This document shows positions 1 through 6,136 of a stretch of DNA of 7,592 nucleotides, in pieces (the first letter of the stretch is position 1; every line of letters starts with the position of its first letter). Source of the stretch: an uncultured Actinomycetes bacterium. Lineage in GTDB: Bacteria > Actinomycetota > Actinomycetes > Nanopelagicales > Nanopelagicaceae. The notes below the pieces were generated by a model. The model did no database searches. It saw only the letters and a list, made by a program, of their open reading frames with translations, and was not told the origin of the DNA. The stretch is taken from assembly GCA_903891755.1 (NCBI GenBank), contig CAITFY010000056.1, positions 1 through 7,592 of the forward strand. Direction: 5' to 3'. Both the position numbers and the translations under genes were made by a program.

Positions 1-390
1 CGCCTTTTCTAATCTTGACGTTAACTCTGGAATTGCCTTCATCAATGATGCACCTTCGCGCATAGGCATTAACCCATTATCAATCTTGAGAAAGGGGACT
101 ATCCCTTTTTTCTCCCACAAATATTGAGCAGTGGGTAGACCGTCGATCATCTTCTCCATGGTCATTTCAAAGAGAATTGCGGCAAGAATTCTCTGACTCG
201 TAAATGCAGGACTGGTGATGATCCGACTTCTCATCGCGTGCATAAAATCAAACATCTGCGCTTCGGTTTCATACTGCGATTCATCTATCCCATAGAGATG
301 TAGCGCCTTGGGAGTACTTCCACCGCTTTGATCTAGCGCGGCGATAAAACCCGGAGCCGAGTGCATTCGATCGTATTGCTTGATGTTCAT
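1..390 (-). CDS. fda: Class I fructose-1,6-bisphosphate aldolase, N-terminal part (runs off the left edge)
   Basis: This gene encodes the first 130 residues of a Schiff-base (metal-independent) fructose-bisphosphate aldolase, which reversibly cleaves fructose 1,6-bisphosphate to dihydroxyacetone phosphate and glyceraldehyde 3-phosphate in the cytoplasm. I recognise the bacterial class I type (as in staphylococcal Fda) from GFIAALDQSGGSTPKAL near residues 14-30, MRSRIITSPAFTS near 54-66, ILAAILFE shortly after, and the VPFLKID strand near 99-105. The lysine that forms the Schiff base with the substrate lies further on and is outside the window. The start is the ATG at 388-390 with a G-rich stretch (GTGGGGG) just upstream on the coding strand, at close spacing. 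The gene begins 20 nt after the stop of the PfkB-family kinase and is probably co-transcribed with it, so the kinase product likely feeds this enzyme. Tagatose-bisphosphate activity cannot be excluded, because some class I enzymes accept both. Confidence 0.93.
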   Translation of the reverse strand, partial: MNIKQYDRMHSAPGFIAALDQSGGSTPKALHLYGIDESQYETEAQMFDFMHAMRSRIITSPAFTSQRILAAILFEMTMEKMIDGLPTAQYLWEKKGIVPFLKIDNGLMPMREGASLMKAIPELTSRLEKA

Positions 391-410
391 ATTGCCCCCA
401 CTTCATTGTG

Positions 411-1385
411 TTAGCTAATACTTAACAACTCCTCGAAGAGCGTTTGAACTCGCGTAGGGTCCACATCACCGGAGCGACCCATTTCGCAAGCCGCCGCCGC
501 TGTAGCAGATCCGTACTGCAATGCGAGTTTGAGGTTGATAGAACCCAGTTGGGTGACATCTCCTTGCTCTTCGCATTTGAGGATAAACCCGGCGGCTAGT
601 GAGTCACCAGCCCCTACGGTGGTGGCTACCACTACTTTCACAGTCGGGATAAAGATGCTGGTTCCCCCATAAGCGAGGGCAGAACCAAGCGCTCCAGCGT
701 GAACAATCGAGACCTTGGCGCCCATCTGGCATAAGGCAATCGCTGCTTTCCGAGCCCGATCCTCGCCATTGGAATTCTCACCTTTAAAGAGATCTTCGGC
801 ATCTCCTTTGACGGTTGCCTCTGCCTCATCCAGATTTGGCGAAACGATGTCCGCACCGTGAGAGATTGCCCAACGCATAAAATGCGGAGCAGTATCAAAG
901 AAGATCAACGCACCTTTCTGATGAACCATCTCGACGAAATCGCGAATATCTTCGCTATCAACTCCGTGCGGAAAACTTCCCATGCTGGCAACTACTTCAC
1001 CAGGTTTAATCTCATCTTTAATTGCGCTCAGATAACTTTGCCATTCTGACTTGGAAATTGTTGGACCTTCTTCATTCACAATTGTCATAGTGGATGAATT
1101 GATTTCCTGATACATCGTGGCGACGCGAATATTGCCTTGGTAACTCGATGTCTTAAAATCTAAACCTTCATATTTAAGAAATCTGGAAAATTGATCTCCA
1201 TCTAAATCTCCCAGCGGAACCACGAGTGTTGCAGGTCGATGAAGTGAGTGGCTTACGCGCGCGGCATCAATTCCTTTTCCACCGGCGCGAACTTCGGCGG
1301 ATGGAGCGCGCATGATTGCTCCACGCTCAAAGTGAGCCATTCGTAAGGTTCTTGAGAAACATGGATTTGGATTGCAAATCAACAT
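411..1385 (-). CDS. PfkB-family sugar-phosphate kinase, 1-phosphofructokinase/tagatose-6-phosphate kinase type
   Basis: This 324-residue cytoplasmic kinase is the usual length for the FruK/LacC branch of the PfkB (ribokinase) superfamily, which transfers phosphate from ATP to a hexose phosphate. Visible marks are an N-terminal NP-x-x-x-RTL strand (residues 7-14), AGGKGIDAARV (34-44), the lid-region pattern VNEEGPTIS (103-111), GSFPHGV (136-142), PNLDEAEA (183-190) and the C-terminal TTVGAGDSLAAGF (255-267), whose Asp261 is the catalytic base. Several residues differ from the family norm: NPALD reads NPCFS, GGKGIN reads GGKGID, and KPN reads SPN. The first two positions contact sugar in relatives, so the substrate may not be fructose 1-phosphate. 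The start at 1385 fits the first beta strand. No good ribosome binding site precedes it, but a -10-like hexamer is placed as in leaderless transcripts. The downstream aldolase supports a bisphosphate product. The family is sure; the substrate is not. Confidence 0.9.
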   Translation of the reverse strand: MLICNPNPCFSRTLRMAHFERGAIMRAPSAEVRAGGKGIDAARVSHSLHRPATLVVPLGDLDGDQFSRFLKYEGLDFKTSSYQGNIRVATMYQEINSSTMTIVNEEGPTISKSEWQSYLSAIKDEIKPGEVVASMGSFPHGVDSEDIRDFVEMVHQKGALIFFDTAPHFMRWAISHGADIVSPNLDEAEATVKGDAEDLFKGENSNGEDRARKAAIALCQMGAKVSIVHAGALGSALAYGGTSIFIPTVKVVVATTVGAGDSLAAGFILKCEEQGDVTQLGSINLKLALQYGSATAAAACEMGRSGDVDPTRVQTLFEELLSIS

Positions 1386-1391
1386 AATTTA

Positions 1392-1397
1392 AAGGTA
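1392..1397 (-). promoter_or_regulatory. Candidate -10 element for a leaderless kinase-aldolase transcript
   Basis: On the coding strand the hexamer TACCTT occupies exactly -12 to -7 relative to the A of the kinase ATG. That is where a TANNNT -10 box would sit if transcription began at the start codon. A TTGATT about 15 nt further upstream is a possible but short-spaced -35. The nearest ribosome-binding-like string, AGGTG, is about 12 nt from the ATG and weak. Leaderless messages are common in actinobacteria. The match is by eye, and a hexamer with three free positions can occur by chance. Confidence 0.4.
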
Positions 1398-1441
1398 CAC
1401 CTAACGAGAAATAATCAATATGAGATAAGGAATATCCAGCA

Positions 1442-1455
1442 GAGTGTAAGCACTC
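1442..1455. promoter_or_regulatory. Short inverted repeat between kinase and dehydrogenase (possible operator)
   Basis: GAGTG-TAAG-CACTC is a 5-bp perfect dyad with a 4-base spacer. It lies 57 nt upstream of the kinase start and about 80 nt upstream of the dehydrogenase start. The position would suit a regulator controlling either divergent gene. The arms are short, no second copy occurs in this region, and no regulator gene is in the window, so this is only a candidate. Confidence 0.25.
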
Positions 1456-1499
1456 GTACTTGGACTTACCGTATTTATCTAAGCAGAGAATAATTCAGT

Positions 1500-1522
1500 T
1501 GGACAACGATTTACGTTGTTCA
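1500..1522. promoter_or_regulatory. Imperfect 23-bp dyad immediately upstream of the alcohol dehydrogenase
   Basis: The arms TGGACAACG and CGTTGTTCA are separated by ATTTA and match at 8 of 9 paired positions. The dyad ends 2 nt before the AAGGAA ribosome binding site at 1525-1530. Its length and symmetry resemble binding sites of dimeric repressors. As RNA it could instead fold into a 5' leader hairpin next to the ribosome binding site. It contains a TTG at 1516-1518 that is in frame with the gene, but that codon is an unlikely start. The role is inferred from symmetry and placement only. Confidence 0.4.
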
Positions 1523-1536
1523 CTAAGGAATTCAAA

Positions 1537-2583
1537 ATGCGTGCCTTACGGTTAATGAATTGGAAATCTGAACCAGAGCTCGTTGAAGTTCCAAAGCCAA
1601 CACCTGGTCCTGGAGAAGTAGTAATTAGAATTGGTGGAGCTGGCGCCTGCCACTCCGATCTCCACCTGATGCATGATTTTGTTGATGGCGCTCTACCTTG
1701 GAGCCCACCATTTACCCTTGGCCATGAAAATGCTGGTTGGGTAGAGGCGATTGGCACCGGTGTGACCGCTGTTCATGAAGGTCAAGCGGTTGCCGTCTAT
1801 GGTCCATGGGGTTGCGGAAAGTGCGCTCGTTGTCGCCTCGGTATTGAGACGCTCTGCGAAAATCCAATCTCTGCACCAATTCCTGGAGGTGGCGGAGGGT
1901 TAGGTCTGGATGGCGGAATGGCTGAGTACATGCTCATTCCATCCGAGCGTTTCTTAGTTCCGCTACCTGACAACCTTGATCCCTTTGCGGCCGCGCCTCT
2001 CACCGATGCAGGTCTCACACCTTTCCACGCTGTACGTCGTTCGTGGGCGAAGATGACCCCTGAAGCAACCGTCGTAGTTATTGGAGTCGGTGGACTTGGG
2101 CATATGGCAGTTCAAATAATTAAGGCCACAACCTCCGCACGAATAATTGCAGTGGATCCAAAGCAAGCAGCGCTAGATGTGGCACTTGATGTGGGGGCTG
2201 ATGAAATATTGAAACCTGATGAAAAGACCGCAGCAACAATTCGCGAGATGACTCACGGTCATGGCGCAGATGTTGTTCTGGATTTCGTTGGATCTGAAGC
2301 AACACTGAAGATGGCACTAGCCTCTGCTCGCACCCTTGGAGATGTCACACTCGTTGGTATTGCAGGCGGAGCAGTTCCATTCTCCTTCTTCTCGCAGGGC
2401 TACGAAGTCAGCTTGCAGACCACGTACTGGGGTTCTCGCCCAGAATTGGTTGAGGTTCTCAACCTGGCAAGTCGCGGCTTGATTAAGAGCGAGCACACTC
2501 GTTACTCACTCGCAGATTCCGCGGAAGCATATGTTGATCTAGCAGCCGGAAATGTAAAGGGACGCGCAGTAATCGTTCCTTAA
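1537..2583 (+). CDS. Zinc-dependent medium-chain alcohol dehydrogenase, ADH-A-like, NAD-linked
   Basis: The protein (348 residues) is a classical two-zinc medium-chain dehydrogenase interconverting alcohols and aldehydes or ketones in the cytoplasm. Catalytic-zinc candidates are Cys38 in GACHSDLH, His63-Glu64 in GHENAGW and Asp157 in PLTDAGLTPFHA. The structural-zinc loop GCGKCARCRLGIETLC supplies Cys93, 96, 99 and 107. The Rossmann motif GVGGLG lies at 183-188, and the acidic residue ending IIAVD (about 207) predicts NAD rather than NADP. The blocks YGPWGCG, MAEYM, PLTDAGLTP, VVIGVGGLGH and the C-terminal GRAVIVP closely recall Rhodococcus ruber ADH-A, an enzyme for secondary alcohols and ketones, so similar chemistry is plausible. 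I chose the ATG at 1537 because AAGGAA lies 6 nt upstream and MRALRL matches the usual family N-terminus. The open frame extends back to a TTG at 1516 with no ribosome binding site. The gene diverges from the kinase and converges on the SPFH gene. The physiological substrate is unknown. Confidence 0.93.
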   Translation: MRALRLMNWKSEPELVEVPKPTPGPGEVVIRIGGAGACHSDLHLMHDFVDGALPWSPPFTLGHENAGWVEAIGTGVTAVHEGQAVAVYGPWGCGKCARCRLGIETLCENPISAPIPGGGGGLGLDGGMAEYMLIPSERFLVPLPDNLDPFAAAPLTDAGLTPFHAVRRSWAKMTPEATVVVIGVGGLGHMAVQIIKATTSARIIAVDPKQAALDVALDVGADEILKPDEKTAATIREMTHGHGADVVLDFVGSEATLKMALASARTLGDVTLVGIAGGAVPFSFFSQGYEVSLQTTYWGSRPELVEVLNLASRGLIKSEHTRYSLADSAEAYVDLAAGNVKGRAVIVP

Positions 2584-2602
2584 TGAGACAGATTAAAGAG
2601 TT

Positions 2603-2642
2603 GCATCGATTATTGAGGTTTAAAGGCCTTAATAATCGATGC
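2603..2642. terminator. Long hairpin between convergent genes, overlapping the SPFH 3' end
   Basis: A 16-bp inverted repeat (left arm 2603-2618, right arm 2627-2642) with an 8-base loop has a single non-Watson-Crick position, which becomes a G-U pair in plus-strand RNA. The outer 12 bp, GCATCGATTATT and its complement, are perfect. It starts 19 nt after the dehydrogenase stop and contains the stop codon and roughly the last ten codons of the oppositely oriented SPFH gene. It is well placed to end both transcripts. The usual run of T after the stem is missing on the plus strand (GGCTGCG follows) and weak on the minus strand (CTCTTT), so it may act as an imperfect terminator or an mRNA 3'-end stabiliser. 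Confidence 0.6.
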
Positions 2643-3476
2643 GGCTGCGCCAGATAATTCAGCAGGAATAATCCAGAGCTTGCTCGCAGTTCCGTTGGCA
2701 ATGATGGGTAATTGCTCCAGGTACTTATAAGCCAAAACCTTCTCGTCTGGATTTGCAGCATGAATCGCATCGAAGACTTTTGCGATTGCGGTTGCTTCAC
2801 CTTCAGCGTTAATCACCCGTGCTTGAGCTTCACCTTCAGCGCGCAAGATATCTGCTTGTCGATTTCCCTCGGCACGAAGAATCTGACTCTGCTTCTCGCC
2901 TTCTGCAGTCAAAATTGCGGCGCGCTTATCGCGGTCTGCACGCATCTGCTTCTCCATTGATTCTTGCACGCTTGGAGGTGGCTCAATCGCCTTAATCTCC
3001 ACGCGGTTAACTCGAACTCCCCATTTACTTGTGGCCTCATCGAGAACGCCGCGGAGAATTGCATTGATGTGATCGCGGGAGGTTAGTGCTTTCTCGAGAT
3101 CCAATCCACCAACCGAGTTACGCAAGGTAGTAACAACTAGCTGTTCAATTCCTTGAATATAATTTTCGATTTCATATGTAGCTGATTTTGGATTTGTTAC
3201 TTGAAAATAAATTACGGTATCTATGCTGACGACTAGATTATCTTCAGTGATCACAGGTTGAGGCGGGAATGAGACCACCTTCTCGCGTAAATCAACGAGG
3301 GGACGCAAGCGATCGATTCCCGGAACGATCAAATTGAGTCCAGGCTCAAGGGTCTTGTGATACTTACCTAGGCGCTCAACAATCCCAGCGCTTGCTTGAG
3401 GGATAATTCTGATTGCACCAATCGTGATCAGTATTGCGAGAAGAACGACAACACCGAGTCCAATGAGTAAAGCCAT
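2610..3476 (-). CDS. SPFH/Band 7 (stomatin/QmcA-like) membrane protein
   Basis: This 288-residue protein is a membrane-anchored SPFH scaffold of the stomatin/paraslipin (QmcA) group. Such proteins oligomerise in the cytoplasmic membrane and are linked to microdomains and membrane-protease control. Residues 3-23 form a hydrophobic N-terminal anchor. The SPFH domain runs from about 26 to 185, with the typical GIVERLGKYHKTLEPGLN (31-48), VVSFPPQPVITEDN (67-80), a VSIDTVIYFQV strand and the late KAIEPP block. It is followed by four consecutive 11-residue repeats starting AEG (191, 202, 213, 224), which should form a helical coiled coil, and a hydrophobic C-terminal segment. The length is normal. 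The start at 3476 has an excellent AAGGAG, and that site overlaps the stop of the nfeD-like gene 10 nt upstream, so the two are surely one operon. The gene's end lies inside a long hairpin shared with the convergent dehydrogenase. Confidence 0.95.
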   Translation of the reverse strand: MALLIGLGVVVLLAILITIGAIRIIPQASAGIVERLGKYHKTLEPGLNLIVPGIDRLRPLVDLREKVVSFPPQPVITEDNLVVSIDTVIYFQVTNPKSATYEIENYIQGIEQLVVTTLRNSVGGLDLEKALTSRDHINAILRGVLDEATSKWGVRVNRVEIKAIEPPPSVQESMEKQMRADRDKRAAILTAEGEKQSQILRAEGNRQADILRAEGEAQARVINAEGEATAIAKVFDAIHAANPDEKVLAYKYLEQLPIIANGTASKLWIIPAELSGAAASIIKAFKPQ

Positions 3477-3486
3477 TTCCTTCTCC

Positions 3487-3924
3487 TTAGTTGATCTCTG
3501 AATGTGTGCGAGGAACTACAACGGCAACTGCTCCATCAATGGAGTGCACAGTTACTTCACTTCCAGCTGCGATTACCCCCTTTTCACTTCGAGCGCTCCA
3601 AATTTCCTGCTTGAGATTTATTCTTCCGCCAGCGGCGGTGACATCCGTTATGGCAACAGCCTTCTGGCCAATCAAGGCAAGAATTCCAGTATCTGATTTT
3701 GGAGTCTTTCTAAAAATGTAGCGAGTTACGAGGGGTTTCAATCTCAAACTGAGCACCGTCGCAACTGCGAAGACAATCCAAGGAACCGCCACATTTGATG
3801 TTGCTAAACGGGAGAGGGCGGCGATAAATGCTCCCACCGCGAAGGAGGCAAAGACCAAACTGAGGTTAAGAACCTCAAGAACCGCGCAAACACCCGCAAT
3901 TGCGAACCAGGACCAAGCCTGCAT
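3487..3924 (-). CDS. NfeD-like membrane protein (short form)
   Basis: The 145-residue product fits short NfeD-type proteins, which lack the serine-protease domain of the long form and partner SPFH proteins. The N-terminal 62 residues are hydrophobic and give two or three membrane segments (about 4-20, 22-40 and 46-62). A basic linker (RLKPLVTRYIFRK) follows. Residues about 80-138 form the soluble beta-barrel (OB-like) domain, with the typical run GQKAVAITDV, GGRINLKQEIWSARS, AAGSEVTV and SIDGAVAVVVP. Position first in a two-gene operon with the SPFH gene supports the call, since this gene order recurs widely and the proteins are thought to act together in the membrane. The start at 3924 follows an AAAGGG about 8 nt upstream. 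A TATTAT hexamer on the minus strand (3944-3949) is a possible -10 element, without a clear -35. Confidence 0.88.
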   Translation of the reverse strand: MQAWSWFAIAGVCAVLEVLNLSLVFASFAVGAFIAALSRLATSNVAVPWIVFAVATVLSLRLKPLVTRYIFRKTPKSDTGILALIGQKAVAITDVTAAGGRINLKQEIWSARSEKGVIAAGSEVTVHSIDGAVAVVVPRTHSEIN

Positions 3925-3943
3925 TTAACACGCCCTTTCAGTC

Positions 3944-3949
3944 ATAATA
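3944..3949 (-). promoter_or_regulatory. Possible -10 element for the nfeD-SPFH operon
   Basis: On the minus strand the hexamer TATTAT matches the bacterial -10 consensus at five of six positions, and it lies about 19 nt before the nfeD ATG. That gives a very short leader which would still include much of the AAAGGG ribosome binding site. No convincing -35 is seen 16-18 nt upstream, so the call rests on one hexamer. Confidence 0.3.
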
Positions 3950-3984
3950 AGGTAGCACTATTACATTAGACCGGAGGTACAAGA

Positions 3985-4374
3985 GTGGCCATGAGAGAGA
4001 AAGACCTGCTCCAGATTTGGAATGGGCAGAGAGCGCAGAGAATCTCCTCACAGCTCGCTCCGACCATTCTGCTCGCCGTTGTTCTAATTCTGACTACAAC
4101 CGGAAAGCTGAACTACAAATCTCCAATGGATGTTAAGGCATTTACTATCGGATTGGTTGCTGCCGGTGGAGTCTTCTCCGTAAGCGGGATGCTTTCATCT
4201 GTTCGCGACAGTATGGCGCTCACACGAGCAATGCGCGAAGCTAATGACATCTCCCAATTAGGTTTGAGTGTTGCAAAGAATTCTACAAATCTGGCAATCA
4301 CAGGTTTCTTCTTTGTTGCGCTTAGCCTTTTCAATTTTGTTGTGCTCGCAATCTATCTTTATAAGAAACCGTAA
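3985..4374 (+). CDS. Small membrane protein of unknown function
   Basis: I do not recognise this 129-residue protein. It has a short charged N-terminus (REKDLLQIWNGQRAQR, residues 4-19), then hydrophobic segments at about 22-40, 53-72 and 102-126, consistent with three membrane helices. Between the second and third is a polar, possibly amphipathic stretch (SSVRDSMALTRAMREANDIS, 71-90). It ends with KKP at the predicted membrane face. Translation probably starts at the GTG at 3985, because GGAGG at 3973-3977 is 7 nt away. The ATG at 3991, two codons later, would be 13 nt away. The gene diverges from the nfeD-SPFH operon across 60 bp and ends just before a strong terminator, so it is transcribed alone. 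The good ribosome binding site, terminator and coherent hydrophobic pattern support a real gene. Its divergent placement might mean a shared membrane role with the SPFH/NfeD pair, but that is speculation. Confidence 0.8.
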   Translation: MAMREKDLLQIWNGQRAQRISSQLAPTILLAVVLILTTTGKLNYKSPMDVKAFTIGLVAAGGVFSVSGMLSSVRDSMALTRAMREANDISQLGLSVAKNSTNLAITGFFFVALSLFNFVVLAIYLYKKP

Positions 4375-4385
4375 GAGATCAGATA

Positions 4386-4419
4386 AGAAAACCCCCGAGA
4401 AATTTCTCGGGGGTTTTCT
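4386..4419. terminator. Strong bidirectional intrinsic terminator
   Basis: This 34-bp sequence is perfectly self-complementary, with 17-base arms meeting at 4402/4403. The working hairpin has a GC-rich stem, CCCCCGAG paired with CTCGGGGG, around an AAATTT centre. TTTTCT follows on both strands because the flanking A and T runs are also symmetric. It lies 12 nt after the small membrane protein's stop and 18 nt beyond the stop of the converging exporter gene, so it should end both transcripts. Confidence 0.95.
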
Positions 4420-4436
4420 ATTGAACGAGATTTCTG

Positions 4437-6038
4437 TTAGCCGAGCGCCTCGCCAGCAGCTTCCTTCATCGCTTGAGCATGTTCTGCTCCGCTCTTCAAA
4501 GGTTTTGCTTTCAGCATGAGCGCAACAATAAAGCCGATTGCGGTAACAGGCGCAGCTGAGATGAAGACAATATGGAAAGCCTCAACGTAGCTGTGGAGAA
4601 CTGTTGCCTTGAGCTCAGGGGTGAAATTACTCATCACCGCAGGATTGTTTTTCAGTTGCTTGAAGGCCTCTGGTGTTGATCCTGCAAGTGCAGCTGGATT
4701 CTTCGCACCAAGTGAGGCAACTCCTGTTGTGATGTAGCCCGTCAACTTACTTGCGTAAATTGATCCGAAGATTGCTACGCCAAGAGTTCCACCAATTGAG
4801 CGCCAGAAGGTATTAAGGCTGGTGCCTACACCCATATCGCGAACCTCAAGAGAGTTCTGAAGCGCGATAACGATGTTCTGCATCGAAAGACCAAGACCCG
4901 CACCGAGCAAGAATTCAAAGATGGCAATCTGCCAGAAAGCAGTTGTTTCACTGAGAATTACCAGGCCTGAGAGGGAGATGGTCATGAGGACCATTCCAAC
5001 TACTGGGAAGATCTTGTACTTGCCATGCTTGGCAATCCATTTTCCAGAGGAGATAGATGCGGAGATAATTCCGAACATCAAAGGCAACAACTTAAGACCT
5101 GAAAGGGTCGCAGAGTTGTGCTTTACCAATTGGAAGTAGAGAGGCAACATAACGATTGCACCGAACATCGCAGCTCCGACCAGGAAGGCCAAAAGTGATG
5201 TGATGTTGAATGTATGATTCTTGAAGAGGCGCAGTGGCAGAATTGGTTCTGAGGCCTTTGCTTGATTGAAGAGGAAGAGTGCAAAGAGCGCTAGACCAGC
5301 TCCAATAGCAATGAGAGTTTTAGCCTTCAACCAACCACTTTCTGGTGCATAAACAGAGATTCCAAGAAGCAGTACTGAAACTGCGACGACCAAGATAAAT
5401 GCGCCGAAGTAATCAATCTTGTGCTCTTTATGGATTTTTGGAATATGCAGAACCGCTGAAGTAATAATGAGAGCGATGATTCCAAGCGGAAGGTTGATGT
5501 AGAAAATCCAACGCCATCCAGTAACTCCGAGAACCTTGGAGTGATCGGAGAAGAATCCACCGAGAAGTGGTCCTGCGACTGTTGCTAGTCCCCAGACCGC
5601 ACCGAAGTACCCCTGGTACTTTCCGCGTTCACGAGGTGAGACAACATCTCCGATGATGACGAATGTGAGAGACATCAATCCACCTGCACCGAGTCCTTGC
5701 AAGGCGCGGAATGCAATGAGCTGAGTCATGTTGTGGGCAGCACCGGATGCGAATGAGCCGATGAGGAATGTGATGATCGCAAACTGGAAGACCTGGCGAC
5801 GACCATAAAGGTCAGAGATCTTGCCGTAGAGCGGTGTGGATGCGGTTGAAGTTAATAGGTATGCCGTGACAACCCAGGTGTAGTGATTGAGTCCACCGAG
5901 GTCCACGGTAATTGTCTTGAGCGCAGTTGAGACGATGGATTGATCAAGTGCTGCGAGTAGCAGACCTGTCATCAAGCCAAACATCACGGTCATGATCTGC
6001 TTGTGTGTCATTGGGGCGTGTTCTACTTTTTCTGACAT
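4437..6038 (-). CDS. Major facilitator exporter, DHA2 (14-helix drug:H+ antiporter, EmrB/QacA type)
   Basis: This 533-residue integral membrane protein belongs to the DHA2 group of proton-driven multidrug exporters. It has the right size for 14 helices and the family motifs: LDQSIVSTAL in helix 1 (motif D1, 31-40), GKISDLYGRR in the loop after helix 2 (motif A, 72-81), RALQGLGAG (motif B, 111-119), the antiporter motif GAVWGLATVAGPLLGG (motif C, 146-161) and WRWIFYINLPLG (175-186). A long soluble loop near the C-terminus (ASLGAKNPAALAGSTPEAF and following) precedes the last helix, as is usual in actinobacterial members. The ATG at 6038 is preferred because GAGGG lies 5 nt upstream. An ATG at 6050 and a TTG at 6053 are in frame but have worse ribosome binding sites. 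It diverges from a DrrAB-type ABC exporter, suggesting a shared export or resistance role. The substrate cannot be deduced, and no regulator gene is visible. Confidence 0.93.
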   Translation of the reverse strand: MSEKVEHAPMTHKQIMTVMFGLMTGLLLAALDQSIVSTALKTITVDLGGLNHYTWVVTAYLLTSTASTPLYGKISDLYGRRQVFQFAIITFLIGSFASGAAHNMTQLIAFRALQGLGAGGLMSLTFVIIGDVVSPRERGKYQGYFGAVWGLATVAGPLLGGFFSDHSKVLGVTGWRWIFYINLPLGIIALIITSAVLHIPKIHKEHKIDYFGAFILVVAVSVLLLGISVYAPESGWLKAKTLIAIGAGLALFALFLFNQAKASEPILPLRLFKNHTFNITSLLAFLVGAAMFGAIVMLPLYFQLVKHNSATLSGLKLLPLMFGIISASISSGKWIAKHGKYKIFPVVGMVLMTISLSGLVILSETTAFWQIAIFEFLLGAGLGLSMQNIVIALQNSLEVRDMGVGTSLNTFWRSIGGTLGVAIFGSIYASKLTGYITTGVASLGAKNPAALAGSTPEAFKQLKNNPAVMSNFTPELKATVLHSYVEAFHIVFISAAPVTAIGFIVALMLKAKPLKSGAEHAQAMKEAAGEALG

Positions 6039-6065
6039 GTATTCCCTCATCAAATGCTCTATGGG

Positions 6066-6102
6066 TTAGCTAAGTTATTGAACTTTCAAGCAAATCTTAG
6101 CC
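6066..6102. promoter_or_regulatory. Divergent exporter control region with small dyads
   Basis: The 98 bp between the two exporter starts contain the palindrome TTAGCTAA (6066-6073), the dyad TTGAA-CT-TTCAA (6078-6089) and a GCTAAG...CTTAGC pair enclosing it (6069-6074 and 6097-6102). Nested symmetry between divergent transport genes is what a local repressor operator could look like. The arms are short and the stretch is AT-rich, so chance is a real alternative. I found no convincing -35/-10 pair for the minus-strand exporter. Confidence 0.3.
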
Positions 6103-6130
6103 TTGCAGATGGCCTCTTGCTCGCTACGCT
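6103..6130 (+). promoter_or_regulatory. Candidate promoter for a leaderless ABC exporter transcript
   Basis: TTGCAG (6103-6108) and TACGCT (6125-6130) are spaced by 16 bp, and TACGCT sits at -12 to -7 from the A of the ATPase ATG. The ATPase start lacks a recognisable ribosome binding site (only TTGGC precedes it), which agrees with transcription starting at the ATG itself. It is an eye-made match to a loose consensus. Confidence 0.42.
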
Positions 6131-6136
6131 TGGCAA

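Noticed and set aside
411..418. TTAGCTAA shared with the exporter control region at 6066-6073
   Set aside because: At 411 it overlaps the kinase stop codon, it is only eight AT-rich bases, and two copies 5.6 kb apart are readily explained by chance.
1516..1536. Seven-residue N-terminal extension of the dehydrogenase from a TTG start
   Set aside because: No ribosome binding site precedes the TTG, which also lies inside the dyad. The ATG at 1537 has AAGGAA at good spacing and the family's usual N-terminus.
1479..1757. Minus-strand open frame opposite the dehydrogenase start
   Set aside because: It lies antisense to a well-supported gene, has no ribosome binding site or family pattern, and its protein is low-complexity Pro/Ser/Thr-rich.
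3491..3721. Plus-strand open frames inside the nfeD-like gene
   Set aside because: The minus-strand gene has a full NfeD pattern and operon context. These frames are antisense and lack translation signals.
4268..4519. Plus-strand open frame running through the terminator
   Set aside because: It overlaps the small membrane protein in another frame, crosses the strong terminator and enters the exporter antisense, which is not credible for a gene.
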